A stretch of DNA of 27,069 nt from Cyanobacteria bacterium RUI128 (GCA_024695725.1 JAILHQ010000036.1:1-27069); one strand, 5' to 3'. Positions 1 to 7,726 are shown, numbered from the stretch's first letter. The notes: generated from the sequence alone by a model not told the origin. Translations and numbers: made by a program.

Positions 1-122
1 ATTTCCTACATATTACTCACCCGTCCGCCACTTATGTATCTCCGAAGAGACCTTATCGTTCGACTTGCATGTATGAAGCATGCCGCCAGCGTTCGTCCTG
101 AGCCAGGATCAAACTCTCCATT
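1..122 (-). rRNA. rrs: 16S ribosomal RNA, 5' end (partial)
   Basis: Read on the minus strand, the segment carries the universal 16S start (GAGTTTGATCCTGGCTCAG, followed by the GACGAACGCTGGCGGC block), the CATGCAAGTCGAACG segment, a variable V1 hairpin closed by a TTCG loop, and GTGGCGGACGGGTGAGTAA. Only about the first 120 nt are present; the gene runs out through the left edge. The mature 5' end is placed near 122 by analogy with other 16S genes, good to a few bases. The sequence around V1 fits the non-photosynthetic relatives of Cyanobacteria, but that placement is a judgement from memory. Confidence 0.97.
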
Positions 123-338
123 GTCAGAAAGTTTATGTCCACGTCTATCGAGGGCTAACTCGATAAACTGCTCGACTTTAATTAATTGCGTTGTCTGTCA
201 TTTTTGAAATCAACAAGTATATTAGTCGTTTTCAGCTATTCTATTTTCAATGTTCGAGAACAATTAATTTTTACACAGCAAACGAATATTATACTCATCC
301 ATTGCTAGTGTCTCATTCCCTCGCGATAATTTACCGCG
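123..338 (-). other. rRNA operon leader with processing-type hairpin
   Basis: This is the transcribed leader between the rrn promoter and the 16S 5' end. A 7-bp perfect hairpin (TATCGAG/CTCGATA, 146-165, six-base loop) lies about 25 nt upstream of the mature 16S end. A boxA-like element lies further upstream. No reading frame here has a ribosome binding site. The processing role is inferred from position. Confidence 0.6.
244..255 (-). promoter_or_regulatory. boxA-like rRNA antitermination element
   Basis: The minus strand reads GAACATTGAAAA. It differs by one base from the boxA I know from cyanobacterial rRNA operons (GAACCTTGAAAA). It sits about 85 nt after the predicted start site and before 16S, where NusB/S10 antitermination sites usually lie. 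Confidence 0.5.
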
Positions 339-345
339 CTTATCT

Positions 346-373
346 ATCTTATCGCTTTAAAAACTTTTGTCAA
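346..373 (-). promoter_or_regulatory. rRNA operon promoter
   Basis: Minus strand: a perfect -35 TTGACA (373-368), 16-bp spacer, and -10 TAAGAT (351-346), followed by an AT-rich then GC-containing start region. It is the strongest sigma-70 match upstream of 16S. The predicted start is near 338-340, giving a leader of about 215 nt. Confidence 0.7.
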
Positions 374-429
374 GCATGAATTTTTGACTTTATTTACATT
401 TCTTAACTAAGTTTTTCAAGCTTAATTTT

Positions 430-567
430 AATGTTCGTCGGTGCCTTCGGGATTTATCATCATCCCCTTTGGTGGTTATCGTTTGCTATTTATATTCGAC
501 TTATTTCGGTTAGTAAAACCTAACCCTTTTTAAACCACCCCTGAGTTCCTCTGTGTCCCAGGCACAT
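430..567 (-). ncRNA. candidate structured small RNA, possibly 6S-like
   Basis: No protein is encoded here. On the minus strand the ends pair: GTGCC-T-GGGA (565-556) with TCCC-GAA-GGCAC (452-441). Next come two unpaired purine-rich strands (555-540 and 470-453), then a second 7-bp stem GGTGGTT/AACCACC (539-533 with 477-471), and inside it a perfect hairpin GGTTAG/CTAACC (525-508). Closing stem, large internal bubble and terminal stem is the plan of 6S RNA, the RNA polymerase decoy. A promoter ends just where the first stem begins. No obvious terminator follows; the transcript might read into the rrn leader. Structure is seen; the 6S identity is a guess. A tmRNA was considered and rejected. Confidence 0.4.
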
Positions 568-569
568 AA

Positions 570-600
570 ACTATACTACTACCTAAATATTTAAAATCAA
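570..600 (-). promoter_or_regulatory. promoter of the candidate small RNA
   Basis: Minus strand: -35 TTGATT (600-595), then either TAGTAT (578-573, 16-bp spacer) or TATAGT (575-570, 19-bp spacer) as -10. Both place the start at about 563-566, at the first base of the closing stem of the small RNA. Confidence 0.45.
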
Positions 601-608
601 GAGGGTTT

Positions 609-749
609 ATGAAATTTTTTCATGCAATATTGTGCTTTTTTACGCACTTCCCCTATTTTACTGAATTTGCGCCATTCACAAAACTTCACAAATGCTTGAC
701 AACTCCGAAAAACAAGTTCAAATCATGCTTTTGCGGCTTGGGTTTATGA
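609..749 (+). CDS. doubtful small ORF, 46 aa, Lys/Phe/Cys-rich
   Basis: ATG follows AAGAGGG with a three-base TTT spacer, the same arrangement as the SLH gene (GGGGG-TTT-ATG) in this window. The product begins MKFFHAILCFF and ends KSCFCGLGL, with four cysteines and many Lys and Phe residues. A predicted promoter for the next ORF (696-723) lies inside it. No family is recognised. The composition may simply reflect AT-rich non-coding DNA; the ribosome binding site is the only positive evidence. Confidence 0.25.
   Translation: MKFFHAILCFFTHFPYFTEFAPFTKLHKCLTTPKNKFKSCFCGLGL
696..723 (+). promoter_or_regulatory. candidate promoter for the 58-aa ORF
   Basis: Perfect -35 TTGACA (696-701), 16-bp spacer, weak -10 TCAAAT (718-723). 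Transcription would begin near 730 and give a leader of about 120 nt before the ATG at 852. The leader contains a 6-bp inverted repeat TTGAAA/TTTCAA (775-780 with 788-793). Confidence 0.4.
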
Positions 750-851
750 AGATTTGTAACCAAAATTCGACTCATTGAAATCAGGTGTTTCAAATTTACT
801 TTATATAAATGTGTGTGAGTAAGTTATATGGAAAAGTAAAAGGAGTCATTT

Positions 852-1028
852 ATGAGTGAATGTTCAGGAAGTTGTGCAGTACACAGACAAAACAGCCTTA
901 TAGGAATGTTTGATAATCGCCAATATAGCACAAATAACAATACACCTGCTATATTCAACGACATCAAAATGCAAGATGGTTTAGAAAGATACTCGGCACT
1001 GAAGCCAACCATCTGTTATCTGGCTTAA
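852..1028 (+). CDS. small cysteine-containing protein, 58 aa, unknown
   Basis: A strong Shine-Dalgarno (AAAAGGAG, six bases before the ATG) precedes the frame, and a strong intrinsic terminator begins 17 nt after the stop, so this is a self-contained transcription unit. The product starts MSECSGSCAVHRQNS, with a CxxxC pair at residues 4 and 8, is Asn-rich in the middle (STNNNTP), and ends with ALKPTICYLA. There is no signal peptide or membrane segment. A CxxxC head on a short protein could bind metal or be redox-active. A ribosomally made modified peptide is also possible, but no modifying enzyme is nearby. No family recognised. Confidence 0.7.
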   Translation: MSECSGSCAVHRQNSLIGMFDNRQYSTNNNTPAIFNDIKMQDGLERYSALKPTICYLA

Positions 1029-1045
1029 AATACTATTCGCACAGG

Positions 1046-1078
1046 GGGGCGCCCGTAACTGATACGGGCGCCTCTTTT
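1046..1078 (+). terminator. intrinsic terminator after the 58-aa ORF
   Basis: A perfect 10-bp GC-rich stem GGCGCCCGTA/TACGGGCGCC (1048-1057 with 1063-1072) with loop ACTGA, two further outer pairs including a G-U, then CTCTTTT. It is the most stable hairpin in the left part of the window. Confidence 0.9.
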
Positions 1079-1181
1079 AATTTCTATATATATATTAATA
1101 TGCAGAATCTTTCACACTTACCGCATTTCACGGTAGCACAAAACATCCTCTCTTAGCACATTTACCCCTACATTTACCCCT

Positions 1182-2078
1182 TTAGCCCTCCCAAGGACCA
1201 AATTTTTTATCTGCATATTCGGCAGAACGATTATACGCATCTACTTCGATAGCATTCTTTTCGTATTCAGGAGAATCGACTTTCGGATAATTTCTCACTG
1301 CTTCAAGCCATTCTTTTGCCTTTTGGCCCATTTCAGAATCCGGACTGATTGTCTTTTCAGTTTCAGGTTTATCAGCCCAATATGATTTATCGAACATATC
1401 TTTGACCTTAAACCCGAGAATAGCTTTATCTATCATATTTTGAGGTTTTGCGTGAGTCCACGCTGCGATAATTTCTTTTTCACCAATACCTTCTGTCTGA
1501 CGCATAACCATATGCTGCTGAGCGTGGACTACTTCATGAGCTATTTTTTGAACAATAAATTTTTTGTGTTCATCTTCAGTTAAAGGTTCAATTATCAATT
1601 TGTCATAACCGAGGTTACCGTTTTTTGCCAGAGCAGCAACCGAAACCAGTGCCATTTGTTTGCTTACAAACAGCGGAAGTTTATTCTTTGGAGAAGTTAA
1701 AACTGTACGTTTCCCATCTTTAATGCCGACAATTTTTGTATCAGATTCAACCAAATCTTCCAGACTCATTGAGATTTCGTTCTTGCTATAGGTAAACCCG
1801 CCTGCAACAACGCCATCATTATTACCGACAAATCTCAAATGCGGAGCTCTGTCGATGCCGAAATCTTTGTTTATTTCATCGTAAACCCTCTGTAATTCAC
1901 CATTTGGGAATAATTTTTGGAGTTTTTCGATGTTAATTTCTTTTCTGCTTCTTATTTTAACGGTATCAACATTAGCTCCTGATAAAGGCGCTGTTACTAC
2001 ATTTGAGTCAGCTGAAGCAACATTACCTGCTGATATTTTGTTAATATCAGCTCTAAAGTTTGGAGCATACGTATACAT
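1182..2078 (-). CDS. HExxH metallopeptidase-like protein with N-terminal NFRA tag
   Basis: The product carries HEVVHAQQ, the HExxH zinc and catalytic motif (residues 181-185 from the chosen start), and about 95 residues later AIEVDAY, whose glutamate is a plausible third zinc ligand. This resembles small gluzincin-type peptidase domains. About 100 residues ahead of the motif are mixed alpha/beta sequence without signal peptide or membrane segment. The N-terminus reads MYTYAPNFRAD, matching the short tag seen in other genes here. The frame extends to an upstream ATG at 2093, but that lies two bases after a TATAAT (2101-2096). The inner ATG at 2078, preceded by AAGG six bases away, is preferred. 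Substrate unknown. Downstream of the stop are two copies of TTTACCCC. Confidence 0.75.
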   Translation of the reverse strand: MYTYAPNFRADINKISAGNVASADSNVVTAPLSGANVDTVKIRSRKEINIEKLQKLFPNGELQRVYDEINKDFGIDRAPHLRFVGNNDGVVAGGFTYSKNEISMSLEDLVESDTKIVGIKDGKRTVLTSPKNKLPLFVSKQMALVSVAALAKNGNLGYDKLIIEPLTEDEHKKFIVQKIAHEVVHAQQHMVMRQTEGIGEKEIIAAWTHAKPQNMIDKAILGFKVKDMFDKSYWADKPETEKTISPDSEMGQKAKEWLEAVRNYPKVDSPEYEKNAIEVDAYNRSAEYADKKFGPWEG

Positions 2079-2095
2079 ACTAACCTTATTCATAT

Positions 2096-2101
2096 ATTAT
2101 A
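2096..2101 (-). promoter_or_regulatory. -10 element for the HExxH gene
   Basis: A perfect TATAAT on the minus strand, with only a T-rich, weak -35 region. Transcription would begin at about 2089, after the outer ATG (2093), which supports the inner start at 2078. Confidence 0.5.
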
Positions 2102-2144
2102 TAAGTAAATGTTTTCAGAAAAATTGCCTAAGTATGTAGTAATA

Positions 2145-3797
2145 TTAATTTTCTTTCGTTAATTTCAAAATTTCGGTTTTAAGATTTTCGAACACATCAT
2201 CCCAGGTTTCCGGGGTTTTCTGTTTAAAAATAGTAACTGAATCGTACCATTCCGTTTTTTTGTCGTTATCAAACCAACGCCAGTCAGCGGTCGACGGAAG
2301 CAAGAGATAAGTTTTCACCCCCAAAGCGCCTGCCAGATGTGCAGCGGCAGTATCAACCGTAATAAATATATCAAGATTTGCCAAAGCACCGGCTGTCTTG
2401 TCAAAATCGTCAAACGATTTTCCCAAATCCGTCAGTTCTGGATATTTTTTATAATCATCCATTATCGGGTTAACCTGAAAAGAACTGAACTGAATACATT
2501 TTATCTTAAACAACTCTTCAAACATTGGAACAACAAGAGTTCTGTGTATTAAATCTCTCAGCCCTGCCGCACCTGCTTCCCAGCAAATGCCTGCTTTTAG
2601 TTTATCGGGCTTAAATTTTGTTTTGTAATCGCTGACTATTTTTTTATCAGGTATAAAATACCCTTCAGAAAACGGTATTTTATCAATATCAGTCTTTAAG
2701 TAGTACGGGATATGCGACAAAATAACCGACTTATCATAATTCGGAAATCTCTTTGTCAAAATACAGACTTTTATATTGTCATATTTTTCAAAAGATCTTT
2801 TTACGATACCTGCCATCTCTTTACGTATAAGAATTTTGACAGTTTTAAACTTGTCCTTTATAAGCGGCACATAGCGAAGAAACATAAAGGTATCGCCATA
2901 GCCCTGGTCACAAAAAACGAGTAAGGTTTCCTGTTTATATTTTTTTCCGTCCCACTGACGTTTCAGCTTGAAAATCGGGTGTTTCGGGCCACACTGAATA
3001 TCCCTTTCTATATAGTATTTGTATGCTTTTTTGAACTCTCGTTTTTTGAAATACAGGTTTGCCAGCGTAAAGTTAAGCCAGGCATCCTTTTTTGGCCCCC
3101 GGTATATTTTTTTCACATATTTCAGAGCGGTATCATAGTCCCCGCCTCTGCCCGCATTTATTGCAAGATTATAGTAGGCTTTACGTTTTTCACCGCAGGC
3201 AAGAGCCTTTTCATAACATTTTTTTGCAGCCGCCTCATCACGCATAAATATTTCACAAATCATGCCTGAAACTATCCAGCCTTCGCCAAAGTCGGGATAT
3301 GCACGTGTAACCTGAGAAGCAAGCGAGTGCGCTTCTTTGTACTTTCCTATATCTATACAGCAGTCTGCAAGCTGAGCAATTGCTTCAGGTTTCAGCGGAA
3401 ATTTTTCGTGTGCCAGAAGCGCAACTTCATAGGCTTTTCTGTTTTCTTCAATTCTTTGCAGATATGCCACATATTTTTCATAAACATCAAAATTTAAAGA
3501 TTTACCTATAACCCGTTCAAAATATTCTGCCGCAAGGTCCTGTTTCCCCAGACAGAAATATGCAAACCCGAGATTTTCCGTATTCACCAAAGACGGCCTT
3601 ATGGAATTTGATTCTTTAAGATAATATTCTGCAGATTTGAAGTATCCTGTATTAAGATACAGTACCCCAAGCATAGTAAGGACAACGTCGTTTTTACTAT
3701 CCCTTTTTAAAATATCAATATATATTTTTTCAGCACTTTTAAAATCGCCTTGGGATGTATATTTTACAGCTTTTTGAACGTCCTCTAAAATATTCAT
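2145..3797 (-). CDS. TPR protein with C-terminal glycosyltransferase-9-like domain
   Basis: 550 residues. Residues 1-270 are a run of tetratricopeptide repeats (for example GDFKSAEKIYIDILKRD, GYFKSAEYYLKES, GKQDLAAEYFERVI, GKYKEAHSLASQV). Residues 290-550 form a glycosyltransferase-B type domain of the heptosyltransferase/GT9-like kind often fused to TPRs. Its N-terminal half has QGYGDTFMFLRYVPLI (298-313). The nucleotide-sugar half has GICWEAG (403-409), DTAAAHLAGALGV (482-494) and LLLPSTADWRWF (498-509). It probably glycosylates protein or lipid at the cytoplasmic side; sugar and acceptor cannot be told. No signal peptide. There is no Shine-Dalgarno: a TATAAT lies exactly six bases before the ATG, so the mRNA may be leaderless. 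Confidence 0.88.
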   Translation of the reverse strand: MNILEDVQKAVKYTSQGDFKSAEKIYIDILKRDSKNDVVLTMLGVLYLNTGYFKSAEYYLKESNSIRPSLVNTENLGFAYFCLGKQDLAAEYFERVIGKSLNFDVYEKYVAYLQRIEENRKAYEVALLAHEKFPLKPEAIAQLADCCIDIGKYKEAHSLASQVTRAYPDFGEGWIVSGMICEIFMRDEAAAKKCYEKALACGEKRKAYYNLAINAGRGGDYDTALKYVKKIYRGPKKDAWLNFTLANLYFKKREFKKAYKYYIERDIQCGPKHPIFKLKRQWDGKKYKQETLLVFCDQGYGDTFMFLRYVPLIKDKFKTVKILIRKEMAGIVKRSFEKYDNIKVCILTKRFPNYDKSVILSHIPYYLKTDIDKIPFSEGYFIPDKKIVSDYKTKFKPDKLKAGICWEAGAAGLRDLIHRTLVVPMFEELFKIKCIQFSSFQVNPIMDDYKKYPELTDLGKSFDDFDKTAGALANLDIFITVDTAAAHLAGALGVKTYLLLPSTADWRWFDNDKKTEWYDSVTIFKQKTPETWDDVFENLKTEILKLTKEN

Positions 3798-3803
3798 GGC
3801 TCA

Positions 3804-3809
3804 ATTATA
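3804..3809 (-). promoter_or_regulatory. -10 element, probably leaderless transcript
   Basis: A perfect TATAAT on the minus strand ends six bases before the ATG at 3797, so the start site predicted seven bases downstream falls on the A of the start codon. The -35 region (TTCCTT, about 17 bp upstream) is weak. Confidence 0.55.
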
Positions 3810-3851
3810 ACATTAATGAGCGATTTAAGGAAGATTATACATAATGTAAAG

Positions 3852-3881
3852 TTGTTGTTCTCAGGGGAAAAAATTTATACA
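3852..3881 (+). promoter_or_regulatory. promoter of the SLH gene
   Basis: -35 TTGTTG (3852-3857), 18-bp spacer, -10 TATACA (3876-3881). The start near 3888 gives a short leader with a strong Shine-Dalgarno (GGAGGGGG) just ahead of the ATG at 3909. Confidence 0.5.
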
Positions 3882-3908
3882 ATGTTATTAAATAATCGGA
3901 GGGGGTTT

Positions 3909-5057
3909 ATGAAGAATTTTATTATTAATATGTTAGGTACTTTTATTTTGTTAATGAGTTCATGCGCCGGAGCATTTGCGTTTTTCTCGGATATGGATAC
4001 GAACCACTGGGCATATAAACAAATAAAAGATTTATCCGAACAAAGCATTGTAATCGGATACCCTGACGGTACTTTTAAACCTGATGAAAATGTAACAAGA
4101 GCAGAGTTTGCATCTATGGCAATAAAAGCTCTCGGACAGGAACACGCAAATGTAATTCAGAAAATAAATTATTCGGATATAGACGAAACCTATTGGGCAT
4201 ATGATGCTATTGAAAAAGCTGTTTATTTTGATTTGATATCAAACGAAAAAGACTCAGAAAAATTCAGACCGGAAGATCCCGTATCAAGAGCTGAGGCCTT
4301 GAGTATAGCGGTAAACTCTTTAACCACCGAACAAATAAGCAGGCAAAAGGCCTTAGATGTTTTATCGAAAAAATATAAAGATGTATCAAGTATTCCTGAA
4401 GATTTTATTATTACCGCAGGTAAGGCTGAAATACTTGATATGATTGTTTCAATACCTGAAAGAAAAGAGTATATGGACTCTGACAGACCTGCAACAAGAG
4501 CTGAAGTTACCGCAATTTTGAATAATATGATGATACAGGCAAAATTAAACCCTAACGCAAAACTTGCAGAGGCTATGCGCAAAAAAACAGGTGAAGGCTA
4601 TGTAATAGAAGATGCTTCCGTTCAGGGTTCAGTCGGAACTATACCTAAAGGCTCAATCGTACCGATAAAATTAAACAGAGGTTTTTCTACCCAGTATTCG
4701 GTCAAAGGCGAAGACTTTACTGCAAATACCAACCAAAACTACATAACTCCTAATAAATATATCCTTATTTATAACGGTACAAAATTCATCGGCGTGCTGA
4801 GAGAAGTACAAAAAGGAAAACTGTTTGTCAGAAACGGTGTTATGAAGCTTGAAGTTCAGACAATTAACACCCCTAACGACCAGAATTTCATTACTAATAT
4901 GACAGGAGATGTAACAGTTAAAAAAGGCAGATTTATGACCTGGTTCAGAAAAGTATTCAAGGGCGAAAAAATAACGGTTAAACCTGGCAATACTATTTAC
5001 GTTAAATTCCTGAAACAAATAAAGACTGACCTTACTAACGGCTGGATTTATCAGTAA
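3909..5057 (+). CDS. S-layer homology (SLH) domain envelope protein
   Basis: 382 residues from the ATG behind GGAGGGGG-TTT; an in-frame ATG at 3816 lies upstream of the promoter and is not used. A signal peptide (MKNFIINMLGTFILLMSS...) ends at AFA before residue 25. Three SLH repeats follow at about 25-76, 87-138 and 156-207, each with the typical HWAY/YWAY or equivalent start and a TRAE-type end (TRAEF, SRAEA, TRAEV). The third is degenerate. SLH repeats bind cell-wall-linked polysaccharide and tether surface or outer-membrane proteins in cyanobacteria. Residues 240-382 are a beta-rich domain containing PKGSIVPIKLNRGF, an element shared with the protein at 25274-25975. It has no C-terminal porin barrel, unlike SLH-OprB porins. 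It probably links wall and envelope. Confidence 0.9.
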   Translation: MKNFIINMLGTFILLMSSCAGAFAFFSDMDTNHWAYKQIKDLSEQSIVIGYPDGTFKPDENVTRAEFASMAIKALGQEHANVIQKINYSDIDETYWAYDAIEKAVYFDLISNEKDSEKFRPEDPVSRAEALSIAVNSLTTEQISRQKALDVLSKKYKDVSSIPEDFIITAGKAEILDMIVSIPERKEYMDSDRPATRAEVTAILNNMMIQAKLNPNAKLAEAMRKKTGEGYVIEDASVQGSVGTIPKGSIVPIKLNRGFSTQYSVKGEDFTANTNQNYITPNKYILIYNGTKFIGVLREVQKGKLFVRNGVMKLEVQTINTPNDQNFITNMTGDVTVKKGRFMTWFRKVFKGEKITVKPGNTIYVKFLKQIKTDLTNGWIYQ

Positions 5058-5058
5058 T

Positions 5059-6423
5059 TTATGATTCGCCTTTCATTAATTCGATTGATTTAAACACTCC
5101 TCTGTTTCCGATAAAATAATCGGCATGGATTTTTCCGCCTACATATCTTAACGGATAAAGGTCGTGAATCTCCGCAAAATCGACATTAAGATCCTTACCT
5201 ACACGCAAGAGTTCACCCATAGAGTCAAGTTTCGCATATTTCAAATCAGCATTCCCTCTGATTTCTCTTATTTTTCCCAAACTCTTCATATTCAACCCCG
5301 AAAGATTTGCATCTCCGCCGATATACACAACATTTCCCGTAGTGCTAGACTGCAAACGTGTAAAATCAGCATCTCCTTCTATTCGCGAGATTTTTTTCAG
5401 CATATCCTCTTCATCAATTCCTATTGCTTTTAAATTGATTTTCTCAGGGATTTTGTAATGAGATATTTCAAGAAGCCCGTCTTTATCAGTTTTGCTTTCT
5501 ATCTTAAAAAAGTCCAGTATTTTTTGATAATCTTTATTTTGTATTGCATCACCTATATGCTTATTTATATCGTCTAAAGTTTCCTTTGACGATTTTGACA
5601 GATTATATTCGGTTTTTGCTTTATCAACAAGGAATAAGTCATTGTCCTCAATGTATTTATCCAAAACATCAAAATACGCAGGCTCAATTCTGTCATTGTT
5701 TAAAGCGCCCTGGATTTCCACAACCACGTCATCATCAAATCTCATACCAATTTTAGGGTCACCGTTTTCAAAATATATATGAAAATCTCCAGCTGCGAGA
5801 TAAGGTTTTGCGTGAGTTGATTTTGTACACCAGTGAACACCTGATATGGTTTGCAGTTTTTGAACGTTTTCCTTAAAATGATCTCTGTCATTTTCTCTTG
5901 ACGGGATAATTATCCACCCGGTATAATTTTCATCAACTTCGTTTGCATAAAGCCCTTTAAGATTGTCTTTGTATAATTTTCCGAAATCAAACTGATATCC
6001 CCTGTCGGTTTTCAGCCTGTCGTCAATTTCAGACATAGTTTTTTGCAGCATGTTTGCATTATATGGGGACATGTACGTATTGTCATTAGCCTTTAATGAC
6101 TTGGTAACACCGTTAAGAATCAGTAATTGTTCAGCAGGTGTATAAGCCCCTTCGGCTGCAATTTCATAACTCCAAATACCCTTCATCCGGTGTCTTTGGT
6201 TAACCACAACATCATCCCTTCCACCTAAATCGGACTTCCTTATTTTCCCCGTTTCTTCTGCAGCCCAGTTTTGAAAATCATCATTCGTATCAAATTTTTC
6301 AATCGGGGCTTTAAACTTTTCCACGACTGCAAAATCTATCCCTGAAAAATCAGATTTCTTCATAGCACAAAAACTGACCGGGGTATAATTTCCATATAAA
6401 AATGAATTATTTTGAAGCTTCAT
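5059..6423 (-). CDS. WCTK-domain protein with C-terminal leucine-rich-like repeats (paralogue A)
   Basis: 454 residues from the ATG at 6423; the longer frame to 6489 adds an unlikely hydrophobic stretch. The tag SFCA (17-20) is followed by MKKSDFSGIDFAVVEKFKAP (21-40), nearly identical to the next gene. The central domain (about 165-260) has WIIIPS, HWCTKS (197-202), YLAAGDFHIY (208-217), NGDPKIGMRFDDD and EIQGALNN. Invariant Trp-Cys-Thr-Lys plus nearby His could be catalytic or binding. I recall similar WCT...IY...PK.. cores in uncharacterised and phage-associated proteins but cannot name a family. Residues 335-435 are short repeats (IGGDANLSGLNMKSLGKI, IRGNADLKYAKLDSMGEL) typical of leucine-rich-like solenoids. 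No signal peptide. It ends one base from the convergent SLH stop, with no terminator between. Confidence 0.8.
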   Translation of the reverse strand: MKLQNNSFLYGNYTPVSFCAMKKSDFSGIDFAVVEKFKAPIEKFDTNDDFQNWAAEETGKIRKSDLGGRDDVVVNQRHRMKGIWSYEIAAEGAYTPAEQLLILNGVTKSLKANDNTYMSPYNANMLQKTMSEIDDRLKTDRGYQFDFGKLYKDNLKGLYANEVDENYTGWIIIPSRENDRDHFKENVQKLQTISGVHWCTKSTHAKPYLAAGDFHIYFENGDPKIGMRFDDDVVVEIQGALNNDRIEPAYFDVLDKYIEDNDLFLVDKAKTEYNLSKSSKETLDDINKHIGDAIQNKDYQKILDFFKIESKTDKDGLLEISHYKIPEKINLKAIGIDEEDMLKKISRIEGDADFTRLQSSTTGNVVYIGGDANLSGLNMKSLGKIREIRGNADLKYAKLDSMGELLRVGKDLNVDFAEIHDLYPLRYVGGKIHADYFIGNRGVFKSIELMKGES

Positions 6424-6500
6424 ATCCGATATAAAACCTCTAAAAAATAAATTTGCCGAGGGATGGGTAAATATAAAGAATAAATACATTAATTCCCGAA

Positions 6501-7538
6501 CTATTTAAACAGAGCAAGTAATTTAGATAATATACCCTTTTTCTCTTCTGCCGGCTGAGGTTCAGGTTCAGGTTTCGGTTCTGCAACAGGCATTCTGAAA
6601 CCTTCTACTTCGTACCCTGCATGCACGGCTTTTATTTTGGAATTATCCAATACAGTATCAACACGTTCTGTTGTCAGAAAATCGTTTTCTTTCATATATT
6701 TTGAAAGAATATTGATATACTCAGGCGGAATCTCATAGTCGTTCAATTCACTGTTTACTTCTTTTACTATATCCTCGTCAAACCTTATTGCAATTTTAGG
6801 TTTTCCTTTTTCCATATAAATATGCATATCTCCGTCCGCCAAATATACCCTTGCTCCGCCGTTTTTAGTACACCATTCGTGGCAGGAAAGTGACTGCAAC
6901 TTTTCGACATTTTCAGTAAAATGCTCCGGATCATTAATTTTTGACGGAATAATTATCCACTTAGATTCATCACTGTTAATACTTGATTTTTCCATATACA
7001 TTTTACGCAGATTTGCTCTGTACATTTTACCAAAATCGAACGTTAATTTTTTATTTTGAACAAGTTTTTCTCTTAATTCAGCCAGAGTATCATCCAGTAT
7101 ATTTTTGTTAAACACCGGACAAAGAGCCTCATTATTTGGCTTCATATCTTTAGTTATACCATCCATAATAACCAGCTTTTCAGGAACTGTATAATTACTG
7201 TTGTTTAAATTTAATTCCTGATCCCAGGTACACACCAGGCTTTCCCTTTTCAAGACAGTATCATAATTTCTTCCGCCATAATCTTTGCTGGATACTCTGA
7301 AATACTCTTTTTGTGCCCATCTCCAAAAGTCACTAATTGAATCAAATGTTTCAATAGGGGCTTTGAATTTTTCCACGACTGCAAAATCAAAATTGCTAAA
7401 CTGTGACTTTTTCATTGCGGTAAAAGATGGAGTAAAGGTATCTTTTTCCAATCTGCGTGAAGAATACGGATAGCATACACCATTACCGCCTACCTGATTA
7501 TTTTTGTTTATAAACATCGGTTGATTTGAGATTCTCAT
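6501..7538 (-). CDS. WCTK-domain protein with Pro/Glu linker and amphipathic tail (paralogue B)
   Basis: 345 residues from the ATG at 7538; an in-frame ATG at 7574 would add twelve hydrophobic residues and is less likely. The tag SFTA (38-41) is followed by MKKSQFSNFDFAVVEKFKAP (42-61), matching its neighbour at 5059-6423. The WCTK domain (about 193-285) has HEWCTKNGGARVYLADGDMH and KGKPKIAIRFDED. The C-terminus differs from paralogue A: in place of the repeats it has a Pro/Glu linker (EPKPEPEPQPAEEKK) and a short amphipathic end, GILSKLLALFK, which could touch a membrane. The two genes are a tandem duplication with swapped tails. No Shine-Dalgarno is visible; both start regions read TTATAT(T)CGG just before the ATG. 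Function unknown. Confidence 0.78.
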   Translation of the reverse strand: MRISNQPMFINKNNQVGGNGVCYPYSSRRLEKDTFTPSFTAMKKSQFSNFDFAVVEKFKAPIETFDSISDFWRWAQKEYFRVSSKDYGGRNYDTVLKRESLVCTWDQELNLNNSNYTVPEKLVIMDGITKDMKPNNEALCPVFNKNILDDTLAELREKLVQNKKLTFDFGKMYRANLRKMYMEKSSINSDESKWIIIPSKINDPEHFTENVEKLQSLSCHEWCTKNGGARVYLADGDMHIYMEKGKPKIAIRFDEDIVKEVNSELNDYEIPPEYINILSKYMKENDFLTTERVDTVLDNSKIKAVHAGYEVEGFRMPVAEPKPEPEPQPAEEKKGILSKLLALFK

Positions 7539-7626
7539 ACCGAATATAACACACGTAATAAAAAATATTGCCATTAATACGGCAATTTATTACCCTTTGT
7601 AAATAGTAAATACGCGGTAACTTCAG

Positions 7627-7675
7627 AAAAAAAGGAACCTGAGAAAATATACCTTATAGCACAAATTCTCAGGTT
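7627..7675 (-). terminator. second, distal terminator downstream of the RTX gene
   Basis: A perfect 10-bp stem AACCTGAGAA/TTCTCAGGTT (7636-7645 with 7666-7675), 20-nt loop, then CC and seven T on the minus strand (7633-7627). It lies just after the primary terminator, forming a tandem pair. The long loop makes it weaker than the first. Confidence 0.6.
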
Positions 7676-7680
7676 TAGAC

Positions 7681-7712
7681 AAAAACCCGCTCCCATCCCC
7701 CAACGGGAGCGG
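7681..7712 (-). terminator. terminator of the RTX gene
   Basis: A perfect 8-bp stem CCGCTCCC/GGGAGCGG (7687-7694 with 7705-7712), ten-base loop, followed on the minus strand by G and TTTTT. It begins 15 bases after the stop codon of the RTX gene. Confidence 0.88.
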
Positions 7713-7726
7713 AAACTTTGATTACC

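Noticed and set aside
450..490. tmRNA-like tag on the minus strand (GCAAACGATAACCACC followed by three stop codons)
   Set aside because: It reads ANDNHQRG and lacks the hydrophobic ALAA-type end; no tRNA-like 3' domain or GGGG start is present nearby. Better explained as part of the candidate structured RNA.
3816..3908. Upstream ATG extension of the SLH gene
   Set aside because: It lies before the predicted promoter and would bury the signal peptide; the ATG at 3909 has GGAGGGGG.
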